From: Clostridiales bacterium
GTDB taxonomy: Bacteria; Bacillota; Clostridia; Lachnospirales; Lachnospiraceae
Assembly: GCA_018365455.1 (NCBI GenBank)
Contig: JAGZJZ010000020.1
Location: 1-64,000, forward strand
Direction of reading: 5' to 3'
Length of the DNA stretch: 64,000 nucleotides
Shown here piece after piece: positions 18,564 through 27,163 of this stretch. The position numbers were made by a program, and so were the translations under genes. A model generated the notes under the pieces. The model did not search any database and was not told the origin of the DNA. It saw only the letters and a program-made list of their open reading frames with translations. Positions within the stretch are counted from its first letter, which is position 1, and each line of letters starts with the position of its first letter.

Positions 18564-20042
18564 CTAAACACATAGTGACATAATTTTTTCCTGGGAAAGT
18601 TCTTCCCTGGACAGCTCTCCCACGAGTCTGCCCTCGTGAATAATGATTACCCTATCACTCATACCAATGATTTCCGGTAATTCTGAGGAAATCATAATCA
18701 CGCTCTTTCCACTCTTCACAAGCTGATTAATCAACCTGTAAATCTCAGATTTGGCACCTACATCAATACCTCTTGTAGGTTCATCCAATATAATAATTTC
18801 ACTGTCCTGCAGCAGCCATTTGGCTATTACTACTTTCTGTTGATTACCACCGCTCAGATACTGTACTTCCGTACTGATCTCCGGTGTAGATACGTTAAGC
18901 TTTTTTACATATTCGTGGGAAATCTTTTTCACCAGCCTGTTTCTGATCAGTCCCTTTTCAATTACACTATTTCGATTTACCATACAGATATTTTCACTTA
19001 CAGCGAAAATCTGTACCAGCCCCTGTTTCTTACGATCTTCCGGAACCAGTCCAAACCCACGTTGGATTGCTTCTTTAAAGTTTCGGTTCACGATCTTTCT
19101 TCCCTTAAAGGTTACGGTTCCAGAAGTCGCCTTGTCAATTCCCAAAATAGCCTTCATAATTTCGGTTCTTCCCGATCCAACCAGACCTGATACCCCAAGT
19201 ACTTCGCCTTTTTTAAGCTTAAAGGATACATCCCTGAATACACCTTCCCTTGTCAGATGGTCTACTTCCAGGATTGGTTCTCCGATTTTAATAATCTCTT
19301 TTGGATACTCCATTCCCATATCCCTGCCTACCATCAGACTGATCAGCTCCTGCCTTTTTACACCTTCCAACGGCATGGTCTTAATATGTTTTCCATCTCT
19401 TAAAACCGTAACATTCTGGCAGATATTGAATATTTCATCCATCTTATGAGAGATATAAATAATGGTAACGCCCTTCTTAACCAGTTTGTCAATAATTTCA
19501 AAGAGAATATCCAATTCTTTATCCGTCAGTACGGCAGACGGTTCATCCATAACCAGAACTTTACAGTCATAATTCATTGCTTTACAGATTTCCACAATCT
19601 GCTTTTTTGCAACCGAAAGGTTATCAATCGTCTCATTTTCATCCAGATCTACCCCCAGGTCATCCAGCATTTGTCTTGCACGTTTCTTCATGCCTGACCA
19701 GTCTACCATTCCCTTATCCATCTTAAGACGTCCAAGGAATATGTTTTCTGCAACGGTCAGCGTCTCTGCCAGTTTCAACTCCTGATGAACTACACTGATT
19801 CCATATTCCTTTGCTGCATAAGGATTTTTTACGGCAAACTCCTTTCCCTCAAAAATAACCTCTCCCTTATAATGAACATTAATTCCAGCCAGCACTTTGA
19901 TTAATGTAGATTTTCCTGCCCCATTTTCTCCGACAAGAGCATGGATTTTACCTCTTTCAATCTCAAAGCTGACATCGTCCAGGGCTTTTACTCCTGGAAA
20001 TTCCTGCGTAATATGTTTTAATTCCAGTATGATATCTTTCAA
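18564..20042 (-). CDS. Sugar ABC transporter ATP-binding protein (RbsA-like, two ATPase domains)
   Basis: 492 residues, the usual size for RbsA/MglA. I chose the TTG at 20042 (AAGGAG 10 bases upstream, giving LKDIILELKHITQEFPG as the first residues); the earlier ATG overlaps the permease gene and adds non-homologous sequence. The first ATPase domain has GENGAGKSTL and LSVAKKQ. The second has the degenerate P-loop SGLVGSGRTE typical of this family, LSGGNQQ and DEPTRGIDVG. It powers import with the permease encoded 25 bases upstream. Confidence 0.92.
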   Translation of the reverse strand: MKDIILELKHITQEFPGVKALDDVSFEIERGKIHALVGENGAGKSTLIKVLAGINVHYKGEVIFEGKEFAVKNPYAAKEYGISVVHQELKLAETLTVAENIFLGRLKMDKGMVDWSGMKKRARQMLDDLGVDLDENETIDNLSVAKKQIVEICKAMNYDCKVLVMDEPSAVLTDKELDILFEIIDKLVKKGVTIIYISHKMDEIFNICQNVTVLRDGKHIKTMPLEGVKRQELISLMVGRDMGMEYPKEIIKIGEPILEVDHLTREGVFRDVSFKLKKGEVLGVSGLVGSGRTEIMKAILGIDKATSGTVTFKGRKIVNRNFKEAIQRGFGLVPEDRKKQGLVQIFAVSENICMVNRNSVIEKGLIRNRLVKKISHEYVKKLNVSTPEISTEVQYLSGGNQQKVVIAKWLLQDSEIIILDEPTRGIDVGAKSEIYRLINQLVKSGKSVIMISSELPEIIGMSDRVIIIHEGRLVGELSREELSQEKIMSLCV

Positions 20043-20067
20043 TGTAAACCCTCTCCTTCCGGGAATA

Positions 20068-21045
20068 TTAATGCTTTCTCCTGTTACGGAATACATCCAG
20101 GCCTATGGCAATAATCAACACAACGCCCTTCAGTACATCCTGCCAGAATGGATCCACATTCAACATTGTCATCCCGTTGAAAAATGTAATCAGGAAAATG
20201 GAACCAAACATTGCTCCAATAATCTTTCCTTTTCCACCTGCCAGACTGACCCCTCCAATGGCCGCAGATATGTATGCATCAAATTCATAGAGGTTACCAT
20301 TGGTAATGGCCGCAGAATTCAGCCTGCTGGTAAGCACTACCCCGGAAACAGCTGCCAAAAGCCCTGCTATGGCAAATGATAAAAATATAATCATCTTTGT
20401 ATTAATGCCCGAGTAGAACGCTGCTTCTGTACCGCCTCCTACTGCGTATACATTTCTTCCAAACTTTGTCTTACGCATAATAAACGAAAACAGTATATAA
20501 AGTAAAATCATAATTACAACACAGATGGGTATTGCTGCAATATATCCTCTTCCTATAAAAGAAATCTCATTTGGTAAATTGGCAATTGGTGTTGCGTTTG
20601 TGATAATTTTTGCAAGCCCCTTACAAACATTCTGAAGTCCCAGTGTAGCAATAAATGCCGGGAGTCTGCAGTAAGCTACCAGTACACCGTTTGCTGCACC
20701 AATTGCAAATCCTAATATTAACGCAACTATGATAGCCAGATATGGATTAAAGCTTAAATATTTCATTGTATAAGCAAATACACAACCCGTCAGACAGACA
20801 TTATACCCAAGGGACAAGTCCACCTGTCCGGTAATCATTAAAAGTGCCTGCCCAATCGCAACAATTCCTACGGTAGAAGACTGCAGCAGAATATTTGCAA
20901 AGTTTGAACCGCTGAAGAAATAAGGCGAAGCAATGGAAAATACAATCCCTATTAAGAGAATAGCAACCAGAGACATATAGTCTTTTGAGAATTTTGCCAG
21001 CATTTCCATTACATTTTTTCCATGTGTGTTACTTTTTGCACCCAT
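20068..21045 (-). CDS. Sugar ABC transporter permease (RbsC-like)
   Basis: 325 residues with about 8-10 hydrophobic helices and the BPD_transp_2 signature around GANGVLVAYCRLPAFIATLG and YAVGGGTEAAFYSGI. AAGGAGG lies 6 bases before the ATG. It forms the membrane channel for the ATPase and lipoprotein encoded downstream. The 11-base gap from the NagB-like gene shows that catabolic enzymes and transporter are co-transcribed. Confidence 0.92.
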   Translation of the reverse strand: MGAKSNTHGKNVMEMLAKFSKDYMSLVAILLIGIVFSIASPYFFSGSNFANILLQSSTVGIVAIGQALLMITGQVDLSLGYNVCLTGCVFAYTMKYLSFNPYLAIIVALILGFAIGAANGVLVAYCRLPAFIATLGLQNVCKGLAKIITNATPIANLPNEISFIGRGYIAAIPICVVIMILLYILFSFIMRKTKFGRNVYAVGGGTEAAFYSGINTKMIIFLSFAIAGLLAAVSGVVLTSRLNSAAITNGNLYEFDAYISAAIGGVSLAGGKGKIIGAMFGSIFLITFFNGMTMLNVDPFWQDVLKGVVLIIAIGLDVFRNRRKH

Positions 21046-21056
21046 ATATAACCTCC

Positions 21057-22013
21057 TTAATTACATTCTGCTACCAATGGTCCTGCTAATTCCTCCAAAT
21101 AAAGAAGTGTACCGGGAACAGTTGGAATATAAGAAGAAGTAACCCATCTTGTTGGTCCATAACGCAATGTCATCCACAGAGACATACCCTGCCATTGCAT
21201 TCCCCTGGAAAATGCACCATCTGCCCCCCCGATCATACGGTCCGACTGCAGGAACAATCCAGGTCCAATGGTATTAGCGGTACAGGGTACCAGAGTCGTT
21301 CGGCTCTTAAAGCTGGTTAATGCATTCTGCTCAATTGTAAGCGGATGCAGCAATGCACCTTTTCTGTAACACTGTTCTTTCCATGCATCATCCGTTTCAA
21401 ACTCTGCTGCAAAATGCGGTTCCCAGAAAGCAATATGGCACATTCTTCCGATACCATATACAGTAACAAGCCTTGCTCCCTGTTCTTTCAGTCTTTTAAT
21501 TTTCTCCGGATAAACAGGAAGGTTATCACTGGTTGCAAAATTCCGATGGGATTCCGGTACTGTTAACTCTCCCAGGGGATTATAAAATGCATGTTCCATA
21601 GCATATTGGAAGGAACCCGGATCTGTGCTGTCCAGTGTATTTCCATCTTTATCTGCCCATTCATCCATATTAAAGCAGTACAGGTGGTCGCAGGAAACAT
21701 TCCATCTCTTCAGGTAATATACAATCCACTCATACATTCCCATAGGTCCAACCGGTAAAATAAGTGCAAGGGTCTGTCCCTTTTCTTTTGATTCCCTGAT
21801 CTCCAGTGCAATTTCATGTCCAAGCTTCACATTGAATTCTTCCACCGATTTACAAGCTGCAATATGAAAATCCGGATTCCAAAAATCCTGTCTCACTGAA
21901 ATATCCTTTGGGTTATGGCTGCAGCACTTATCAATCTTCTCCATGTCCCATCCCTTTGGATAAAATCCTTCTAATAAACTTCCCCCAACTGTTTCGTTAA
22001 AATTAATTTTCAT
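21057..22013 (-). CDS. NagB-like glucosamine-6-phosphate deaminase/isomerase homologue with altered active site
   Basis: 318 residues, longer than NagB (about 240-266) because of an N-terminal extension. It keeps FNMDEW (NagB FNMDEY, the Asp72 region) and HIAFWEP (NagB GHIAFNEP, with His143 and Glu148). The phosphate loop PTGGTP is replaced by PVGPMG, and the DGH Asp141 position is Met (IGRMCH). The family converts amino-sugar phosphates to keto sugars plus ammonia. Here the changes suggest an unphosphorylated or differently charged substrate (inference). It sits between the PIG-L deacetylase and the permease genes, fitting deacetylation followed by deamination. Confidence 0.8.
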   Translation of the reverse strand: MKINFNETVGGSLLEGFYPKGWDMEKIDKCCSHNPKDISVRQDFWNPDFHIAACKSVEEFNVKLGHEIALEIRESKEKGQTLALILPVGPMGMYEWIVYYLKRWNVSCDHLYCFNMDEWADKDGNTLDSTDPGSFQYAMEHAFYNPLGELTVPESHRNFATSDNLPVYPEKIKRLKEQGARLVTVYGIGRMCHIAFWEPHFAAEFETDDAWKEQCYRKGALLHPLTIEQNALTSFKSRTTLVPCTANTIGPGLFLQSDRMIGGADGAFSRGMQWQGMSLWMTLRYGPTRWVTSSYIPTVPGTLLYLEELAGPLVAECN

Positions 22014-22072
22014 AATATCCTGTCCTTTCTTCCATTACATGGTTTTTGCTTATGTTTTGCCGTAAACGTTTA

Positions 22073-22780
22073 TTATGGCAATAACTGTTTTGTCGTCATC
22101 CTTGGATAAACGGTACACGGCCGATACCCCTCTGCATATGTAACCCCGCACTGATACCCCCTGTATCTGGAGCAGGTCCTCACCATATCCAGAAAGTCGA
22201 TTCCATCGTGTTCCATCATCCACTTAATCTGAGATTCGTGGCATGCAAGAGCCTGTAACTTTCTGTCTATCTGTTTGGTAACATCTACATAATGCGTTGG
22301 TATAAAATCTACCCCCGCCAGTGTATCCATAAAATAAATTGGCACAAATTCATTAAACGCCGCATACTTTACGGATTTATGTGCCAGTGTTGCAATAAAA
22401 CTGCTGTTAAATGCCAGTCTGCTTGTCTCAATATGATCCTGCATATAATCCATATCATTATGGGTTATAATTACATCCGGTTTTACAAATCTCACAACAT
22501 CTGCAAGAGCATCCACCGCTTCATAATCAAACCGGTTTACCAATATATCTCCAATATCTAGATTAAATACTTTTTTCACTCCCAAAACTTCTCCGGCACA
22601 TTCTGATTCCACCGCGCGAAGCTTTGCCAGTGGCTCCGGTAAAATTTCCACATGTCCCATATTCCCGTTTGCTGCATGGCACATATACACATCTGCGCCC
22701 TGATCCACATATTTTGCAAGTGTACCGCCACAAGCAATCTCCAGATCATCCGGATGGCACCCCACCGCCAAAACATTCAT
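22073..22780 (-). CDS. PIG-L family N-acetyl deacetylase (LmbE-like)
   Basis: 235 residues. The zinc-binding HPDD motif is at residues 9-12 (VGCHPDDLEIACGG) and the second His is in DHIETS. The family is zinc-dependent and removes the N-acetyl group of GlcNAc-type sugars and conjugates. No signal peptide, so cytoplasmic. AGGAGG precedes the ATG. It is the first gene of the operon that continues with the NagB-like enzyme and the ABC transporter, so it probably deacetylates the imported sugar first (inference). Confidence 0.88.
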   Translation of the reverse strand: MNVLAVGCHPDDLEIACGGTLAKYVDQGADVYMCHAANGNMGHVEILPEPLAKLRAVESECAGEVLGVKKVFNLDIGDILVNRFDYEAVDALADVVRFVKPDVIITHNDMDYMQDHIETSRLAFNSSFIATLAHKSVKYAAFNEFVPIYFMDTLAGVDFIPTHYVDVTKQIDRKLQALACHESQIKWMMEHDGIDFLDMVRTCSRYRGYQCGVTYAEGYRPCTVYPRMTTKQLLP

Positions 22781-22806
22781 CTTAGTTCCTCCTGTCTCAT
22801 ACTTAT

Positions 22807-22819
22807 TAAATCATTTTTA
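22807..22819. promoter_or_regulatory. TAAATCATTTTTA element, copy 1
   Basis: An exact 13-mer also found at 23027-23039 and 26134-26146, only in the promoter regions of this sugar locus. This copy is 27 bp upstream of the PIG-L start. It may be an operator for the local AraC regulator or a shared promoter core. Confidence 0.45.
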
Positions 22820-23119
22820 TTTATGATGCCTTACCTGTATCTTATTTTTATATGATATTCTATATTTTGTCTATTGTCAATATATTTTTAAAATAATTTT
22901 ATAATATTATTCCGTCGTATCGTCTAATTTATATTTAATATTTTCCATTTTTATACACATTTTAACCATGTATTGTTCTTAAATATTAGATTTTAACACT
23001 ACCATAACATATTTTACTTTATATTATAAATCATTTTTAATATATATTTTCAACACTTTAAAAAGCTAAAATATAATACAAAATACTTATTTAAAATCAT
23101 GGGAAGGGAATTGTAAGAT
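22820..23119. other. AT-rich leader and promoter region of the PIG-L/ABC operon
   Basis: About 300 bp with no convincing coding sequence. It is very AT-rich with many short A/T palindromes. It contains copy 2 of the 13-mer, and on the minus strand that copy overlaps a TATAAT -10-like hexamer (23028-23023). Confidence 0.5.
23027..23039. promoter_or_regulatory. TAAATCATTTTTA element, copy 2
   Basis: Identical to copies 1 and 3. The match to copy 3 extends to 18 bases, ATTATAAATCATTTTTAA. On the minus strand it contains GATTTATAAT, so it could be a promoter core. It lies 247 bp upstream of the PIG-L gene. Confidence 0.45.
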
Positions 23120-23176
23120 GATAAAAAGCAGCGGAAACAATCAGAACATTTATCTGTGCTGGCTGTTTTCGCTGCT
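23120..23176 (-). terminator. Intrinsic terminator of the isomerase/dehydrogenase operon
   Basis: A 13-bp stem with one mismatch (23127-23139 with 23164-23176), 10 bases past the dehydrogenase stop codon and followed on the minus strand by CTTTTTATC. It separates this operon from the PIG-L/ABC operon. Confidence 0.7.
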
Positions 23177-23185
23177 CCCCTGCAG

Positions 23186-24196
23186 TTATGTATATTTCCC
23201 TGTAACCTGTTCCTGGGCGTTTAGGCATATCTCAAAACTTTCATATACCTCATTTATGTCAGGCACAGCATCACACCCGGTCTCAATCATTTGGACCAGA
23301 TGGTCAAATTGACGACCCGTTGGCTTTCTCTGGCTCTGGACATTAATCATTTCATAAACTTTTTCCGGATACTTGTAGTATTCAATCAGATCCCCTTCTT
23401 CCTGGTGAGTCTGCCTGTCCTTTCTGTAAATAATTCGGATACTGCCCCTGGGTCCCGAGAACTCCTTCAGGTTATCTGCAGACAGGGTATTGCTCCAGCC
23501 TGCTTCGTAATACCCCACAGACCCATCGCATAACTCCATGATCATCATGCCAAAGTTGAAGCTCCCCTCAGGAAGATCCGGCTCTGTTCTGGCACCGGAG
23601 GCTGCTACTTTCTTCACATCCGATCCGGTAAACCATTTAATAATATCAACATAATGCACTCCGCAATCCAAAAGCGGAGATGCCTCAGCAAGCATTCGTT
23701 TGTACTTTTCCCAATTCATGGTGTGATGGTTCTGCACCATGCGAAAAGCAATGGGCTTTCCTATTGCACCATTCTGAATCATATGTGCCACTTTCTGATA
23801 AGTGTCATTATGACGCAGAATGTGTCCAACTAACACTTTGCAGTCCGGATGTTCTTTTACCAGGCGCAAAAATGCCTTACCTTCCTCACGATTTCCTGCA
23901 ATTGGCTTCTCACAAAGAACATGCTTATAATTTTTAAGGCAGATAGTAAGCAATTCTAAATGAGTGCTTGGATAAGTTGCAATTATCACAATATCTACAT
24001 TCTTATCCTTTATACACTCTAAAGGATCGGTACTGGTCAGACGTGCCCCATACTTTTTCCGGAACAACTCCGCCCGCTTCCTGTCCAGATCGCAGACATA
24101 CTCCATCCTTACATTAGTCTTATAATAAATATTGCTGATATGAGCCTCTCCCATATGTCCGCAGCCAATCAGGGCTACCCCATATGATTTATCCAT
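23186..24196 (-). CDS. Gfo/Idh/MocA family oxidoreductase
   Basis: 336 residues from ATG 24196; a TTG two codons earlier (24202) sits closer to the GGAGG and is a possible alternative. Rossmann motif GVALIGCGHMGEAHI, then CEKPIAG with the family lysine and DCGVHYVDIIKWF in the substrate half. NAD(P)-dependent dehydrogenase of a sugar or cyclitol. It overlaps the preceding dehydrogenase gene by 8 bp and is translationally coupled to it, so the two may work as a pair, for example oxidising and then re-reducing at one carbon as in 3-keto-glycoside pathways (inference). Confidence 0.85.
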   Translation of the reverse strand: MDKSYGVALIGCGHMGEAHISNIYYKTNVRMEYVCDLDRKRAELFRKKYGARLTSTDPLECIKDKNVDIVIIATYPSTHLELLTICLKNYKHVLCEKPIAGNREEGKAFLRLVKEHPDCKVLVGHILRHNDTYQKVAHMIQNGAIGKPIAFRMVQNHHTMNWEKYKRMLAEASPLLDCGVHYVDIIKWFTGSDVKKVAASGARTEPDLPEGSFNFGMMIMELCDGSVGYYEAGWSNTLSADNLKEFSGPRGSIRIIYRKDRQTHQEEGDLIEYYKYPEKVYEMINVQSQRKPTGRQFDHLVQMIETGCDAVPDINEVYESFEICLNAQEQVTGKYT

Positions 24197-25208
24197 TTGC
24201 AATCATCCCTCCGGCTTTTTCTATTTCTTTCAAAACAAGTTCCACCGATTTTACAGACTCAGACAAAGTAGCTATAGTCAGCGGCTCAGACACTTGAATC
24301 CGGTCTGTAAAATACTTAAGTTCATTGTAATACCCCCCAAGAGAGGAAACATTTCCCCCTATATCATTTTCACTTTCAAACTCTTTTTCAAGCTCCGGAA
24401 CTATTCTCCCTCCTGCATTTGGATAAACAACCAGAGAAGGGCTGGCAGAAGAAGAAAATACAATCGTAGCCTCCTCTAATTTTATACGGTAATACATTTC
24501 AAATGGGAATGACTCCGGATAATCCCAGCATGCCTCAATGGTCACCGGCAGATTTCCATAATCATAGGCAGCAAAGATCTGCTGTATCATCCCTTTTCTG
24601 TCTCTGGATACAGTTGCCTGTATATCCTTTGGTTCCCCCAGCAGGTATCTTACATAATCCACATCGTGTATATGCATGTCCATAGCTACCGTCCCGCTGC
24701 ATTCTGCTTTTTGCAGCCATCCATTCCATGCCCAGGTTGGTGCCGGACTGACTCTCTTAAAAACGGCAGAACATACTTTTCCATATACTTTACTGGTTAC
24801 AGCGTCTTTTAGCCACGCATACTCACTCCACAGACGGATACACTGCCCGACCATAACCGGGACCTTTGTCTCTTCTTCTGTTTTTAACAAAAAATCCATC
24901 TCTTCTTTTTTCATGCATACCGGCTTTTCAATAAACACAGCCCGTCCTTTTTTCATCGCAGCAGCAGCAAATCTGGCATGCAGATAGGTAGGCAGGCAGA
25001 TATCAATGGCATCCACCTCTGCATGATCAATTAATTCCATCCCGTCTTCGTATACCTTAGCCTGAAAAGCTTCTGCTGCCTTTACCGCATACTCCTCCCG
25101 TATATCAGCTACGGCTGCAACGGTTACTCCTTCTCCCACCAGTGCCTGATAACACGCTGCGTGCATACTTCCCATATATCCTGCACCTATTAAACCAATC
25201 CTTAACAT
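24189..25208 (-). CDS. Gfo/Idh/MocA family oxidoreductase
   Basis: 339 residues. MLRIGLIGAGYMGSMHAA is the NAD(P)-binding start, IEKPVC the catalytic-lysine motif, and GTVAMDMHIHDVDYVRYLLG the substrate-binding motif. AAGGAG lies 6 bases before the ATG. It begins 3 bases after the upstream isomerase gene and overlaps the next dehydrogenase gene, so the three are a tight operon. Substrate not known. Confidence 0.86.
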   Translation of the reverse strand: MLRIGLIGAGYMGSMHAACYQALVGEGVTVAAVADIREEYAVKAAEAFQAKVYEDGMELIDHAEVDAIDICLPTYLHARFAAAAMKKGRAVFIEKPVCMKKEEMDFLLKTEEETKVPVMVGQCIRLWSEYAWLKDAVTSKVYGKVCSAVFKRVSPAPTWAWNGWLQKAECSGTVAMDMHIHDVDYVRYLLGEPKDIQATVSRDRKGMIQQIFAAYDYGNLPVTIEACWDYPESFPFEMYYRIKLEEATIVFSSSASPSLVVYPNAGGRIVPELEKEFESENDIGGNVSSLGGYYNELKYFTDRIQVSEPLTIATLSESVKSVELVLKEIEKAGGMIANG

Positions 25209-25211
25209 AAA

Positions 25212-26051
25212 CTACTCCTTTCTGAATATCCGCTCCATAGAAGCAGAGGTATTATAAATAATCTGATCGCTGTACTGGCTATACGGCGGCAGCATTTCCG
25301 CAGTACACCATCCGTCATAGCCTGCTGCTTCAAATGCTTCCATAACTGCTTTCCAGTCTACATCCCCTGCAAGCAGATCTACAAATCCACACAGACCTCC
25401 TGCTTCTCTTCTGTAATCCTTAAAGTGAACCTTTTTTATTCTTTGACCAAGTATCTTAATCCAATGTTCCGGATATCCGTTATATACCACATTTCCCACA
25501 TCAAAATAGGCTCCTACAAAGGGGCTGTCTATCTGATCCAGAAATGTTTTCATTTCCAGCGGGGATACCAGGAATTTATTCCACACATTTTCAATACCTA
25601 CCTGAATCTCATACTCCTCCGCTGTTTTTTTCAGCTTATGAAATGCTGAAATAGCCCTTTCATAAGCAGTATCATAGGGAATTACTTCTCTTCCCTTAAT
25701 AAAATCCACCCCTACCGCTCCTGGAATAATTAAAACAGAATCCGCCCCCAGAATCTTAGCCGTTCGAATCTGGCAGACAGCTGTCTCATATGCCTTGTTC
25801 CTCTCTTCTTCTTCATTGGCAGTAAATGAATAATCCCAATACAACCCGCTGGCTACACTGTGAATCTGTATTCCGCAAGTCTCCGCTTCTTTTCTTATGA
25901 GAAAAAGCTCTTCTTCGGATGTATCCACTGCTACATTTCCGGTACGATCAAGTGCCAGCTCAATTCCCTCAAACCCTGCCTCCGATGCAAGCCTGATACA
26001 TTTTCGTACATCACTTTCCTGAAATGACCAGATACTAATTGATTTCTTCAA
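25212..26051 (-). CDS. Sugar phosphate isomerase/epimerase-like TIM-barrel protein
   Basis: 279 residues. TTG start at 26051 with AAAGGAG 9 bases upstream; the codons that follow read KKSISIWSFQ. AP_endonuc_2/xylose isomerase-like barrel: GFEGIELALD near the N-terminus, VGIENVWNKFLVSP with the metal-binding Glu, AYFDVGNV, VHFKDYRRE and WCTAEMLP towards the C-terminus, all typical metal-ligand regions of IolE/IolI/hydroxypyruvate isomerase-like proteins. First gene of an operon with two Gfo/Idh/MocA dehydrogenases, a combination known from inositol and 3-keto-sugar catabolism (family knowledge). Confidence 0.85.
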   Translation of the reverse strand: MKKSISIWSFQESDVRKCIRLASEAGFEGIELALDRTGNVAVDTSEEELFLIRKEAETCGIQIHSVASGLYWDYSFTANEEEERNKAYETAVCQIRTAKILGADSVLIIPGAVGVDFIKGREVIPYDTAYERAISAFHKLKKTAEEYEIQVGIENVWNKFLVSPLEMKTFLDQIDSPFVGAYFDVGNVVYNGYPEHWIKILGQRIKKVHFKDYRREAGGLCGFVDLLAGDVDWKAVMEAFEAAGYDGWCTAEMLPPYSQYSDQIIYNTSASMERIFRKE

Positions 26052-26133
26052 ATTAATATTCTCCTTTCCTGAATCTTATCTTTCCTGTTTACATCTGCTC
26101 GAAATCCGTATATAATTCTTATAAACCTAATTA

Positions 26134-26146
26134 TAAATCATTTTTA
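26134..26146. promoter_or_regulatory. TAAATCATTTTTA element, copy 3
   Basis: Lies in the divergent region between the isomerase operon and the AraC gene. The shared core with copy 2 is 18 bases. On the minus strand it holds TATAAT (26135-26130), which would give a 5' leader of about 70 bases for the isomerase mRNA. Confidence 0.5.
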
Positions 26147-26214
26147 AAAATATACCTTACCATAAACGTCACTGTTTTTATACGATTGGCTCAGACCATG
26201 CAGAAAAGAGGGAT

Positions 26215-27102
26215 TTGTTGGTACAATATAACAAATACGAACTAAAAACTGTAGTATCTATTTCGGCTCTTATCAATATCTCATACTATAAACTTCCGAA
26301 AAACTTTTTATTTTCCGGAGAAAGCCATAATTTCTGGGAATTTATCTATGCCGATCAGGGAGAACTTGTGATTACAGCCGGCGAAAGACGTTATTTACTG
26401 AAAGCTGGCGAACTTGCTTTTCACCAGCCCGGAGAATTTCATAAATTTCAGGAAACAGGACATGGCGGCTCCAATGTCATTGTAGTATCCTTTGTATGCG
26501 AAAGCCCCTGTATGGAAACCTTCCGTCATAAGATACTTTTGCTAAACCAAAATGAAAAGCAATGTCTGCACAATGTGGTAAAAGAATCGGAACTTTCTTA
26601 TGAATCATTTGAGAAAGCTCCTCCCAATATTAACATGAAGAAAAAGGAAAACACTCCCTTTGGCAGTGACCAGCTGCTAAAAACCAGCCTGGAACAGCTT
26701 ATTATCTGCATTCACAGGCACGATGACAGCATTGGTATCCGAGAGCGCTGTATTCGTTCAAATGAACTGCTAAACCATGCAGCCACCGTAAAACAAATCA
26801 GTACACTGCTAGAAACAAAATACCACCAGAAATTAACATTAGACCAGTTGGCTGAAACTGCCGGAATCAGCATCTCCCAGCTAAAAAGAATTTTTAAAGA
26901 ACAAACGGGATATTCCGTCATTACTTATTTGACAAGAATACGGATCGGCGAAGCAAAAAGGCTGATTCAGGAGAGTAATTATACGTTTACACAGATTGCT
27001 GAAAAGACCGGATTTGACAATATCTATTACTTTTCCAGACGTTTTAAGGAGATAACCGGAATTACACCTTCAGAATATGCACTGTCACTAAAAAACTGGT
27101 AA
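26215..27102 (+). CDS. AraC family transcriptional regulator
   Basis: 295 residues. N-terminal cupin-like sensor (SGESHNFWEFIYADQGELVI, GELAFHQPGEFHKF) and C-terminal double helix-turn-helix (LDQLAETAGISISQLKRIF and FTQIAEKTGFDNIYYFSRRFK). The start is a TTG at 26215 or the adjacent TTG at 26218; the upstream AAGAGGG is a weak RBS. Divergent from the isomerase/dehydrogenase operon, so it probably controls that operon and perhaps the PIG-L/ABC operon in response to the sugar. Confidence 0.88.
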   Translation: MLVQYNKYELKTVVSISALINISYYKLPKNFLFSGESHNFWEFIYADQGELVITAGERRYLLKAGELAFHQPGEFHKFQETGHGGSNVIVVSFVCESPCMETFRHKILLLNQNEKQCLHNVVKESELSYESFEKAPPNINMKKKENTPFGSDQLLKTSLEQLIICIHRHDDSIGIRERCIRSNELLNHAATVKQISTLLETKYHQKLTLDQLAETAGISISQLKRIFKEQTGYSVITYLTRIRIGEAKRLIQESNYTFTQIAEKTGFDNIYYFSRRFKEITGITPSEYALSLKNW

Positions 27103-27163
27103 CTGCTGCCTGAAAGAAAACAAAACAATTGCTTATGAGATCCAATCAGAAAAGGAGGTTTCT

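Noticed and set aside
22820..23119. Hidden small gene in the 405-bp gap before the PIG-L gene
   Set aside because: Extremely AT-rich, no frame with an RBS; better explained as promoter and operator DNA.
23118..23312. 64-codon plus-strand frame after the dehydrogenase gene
   Set aside because: It overlaps the operon terminator and the 3' end of the dehydrogenase gene and has no RBS or family resemblance.
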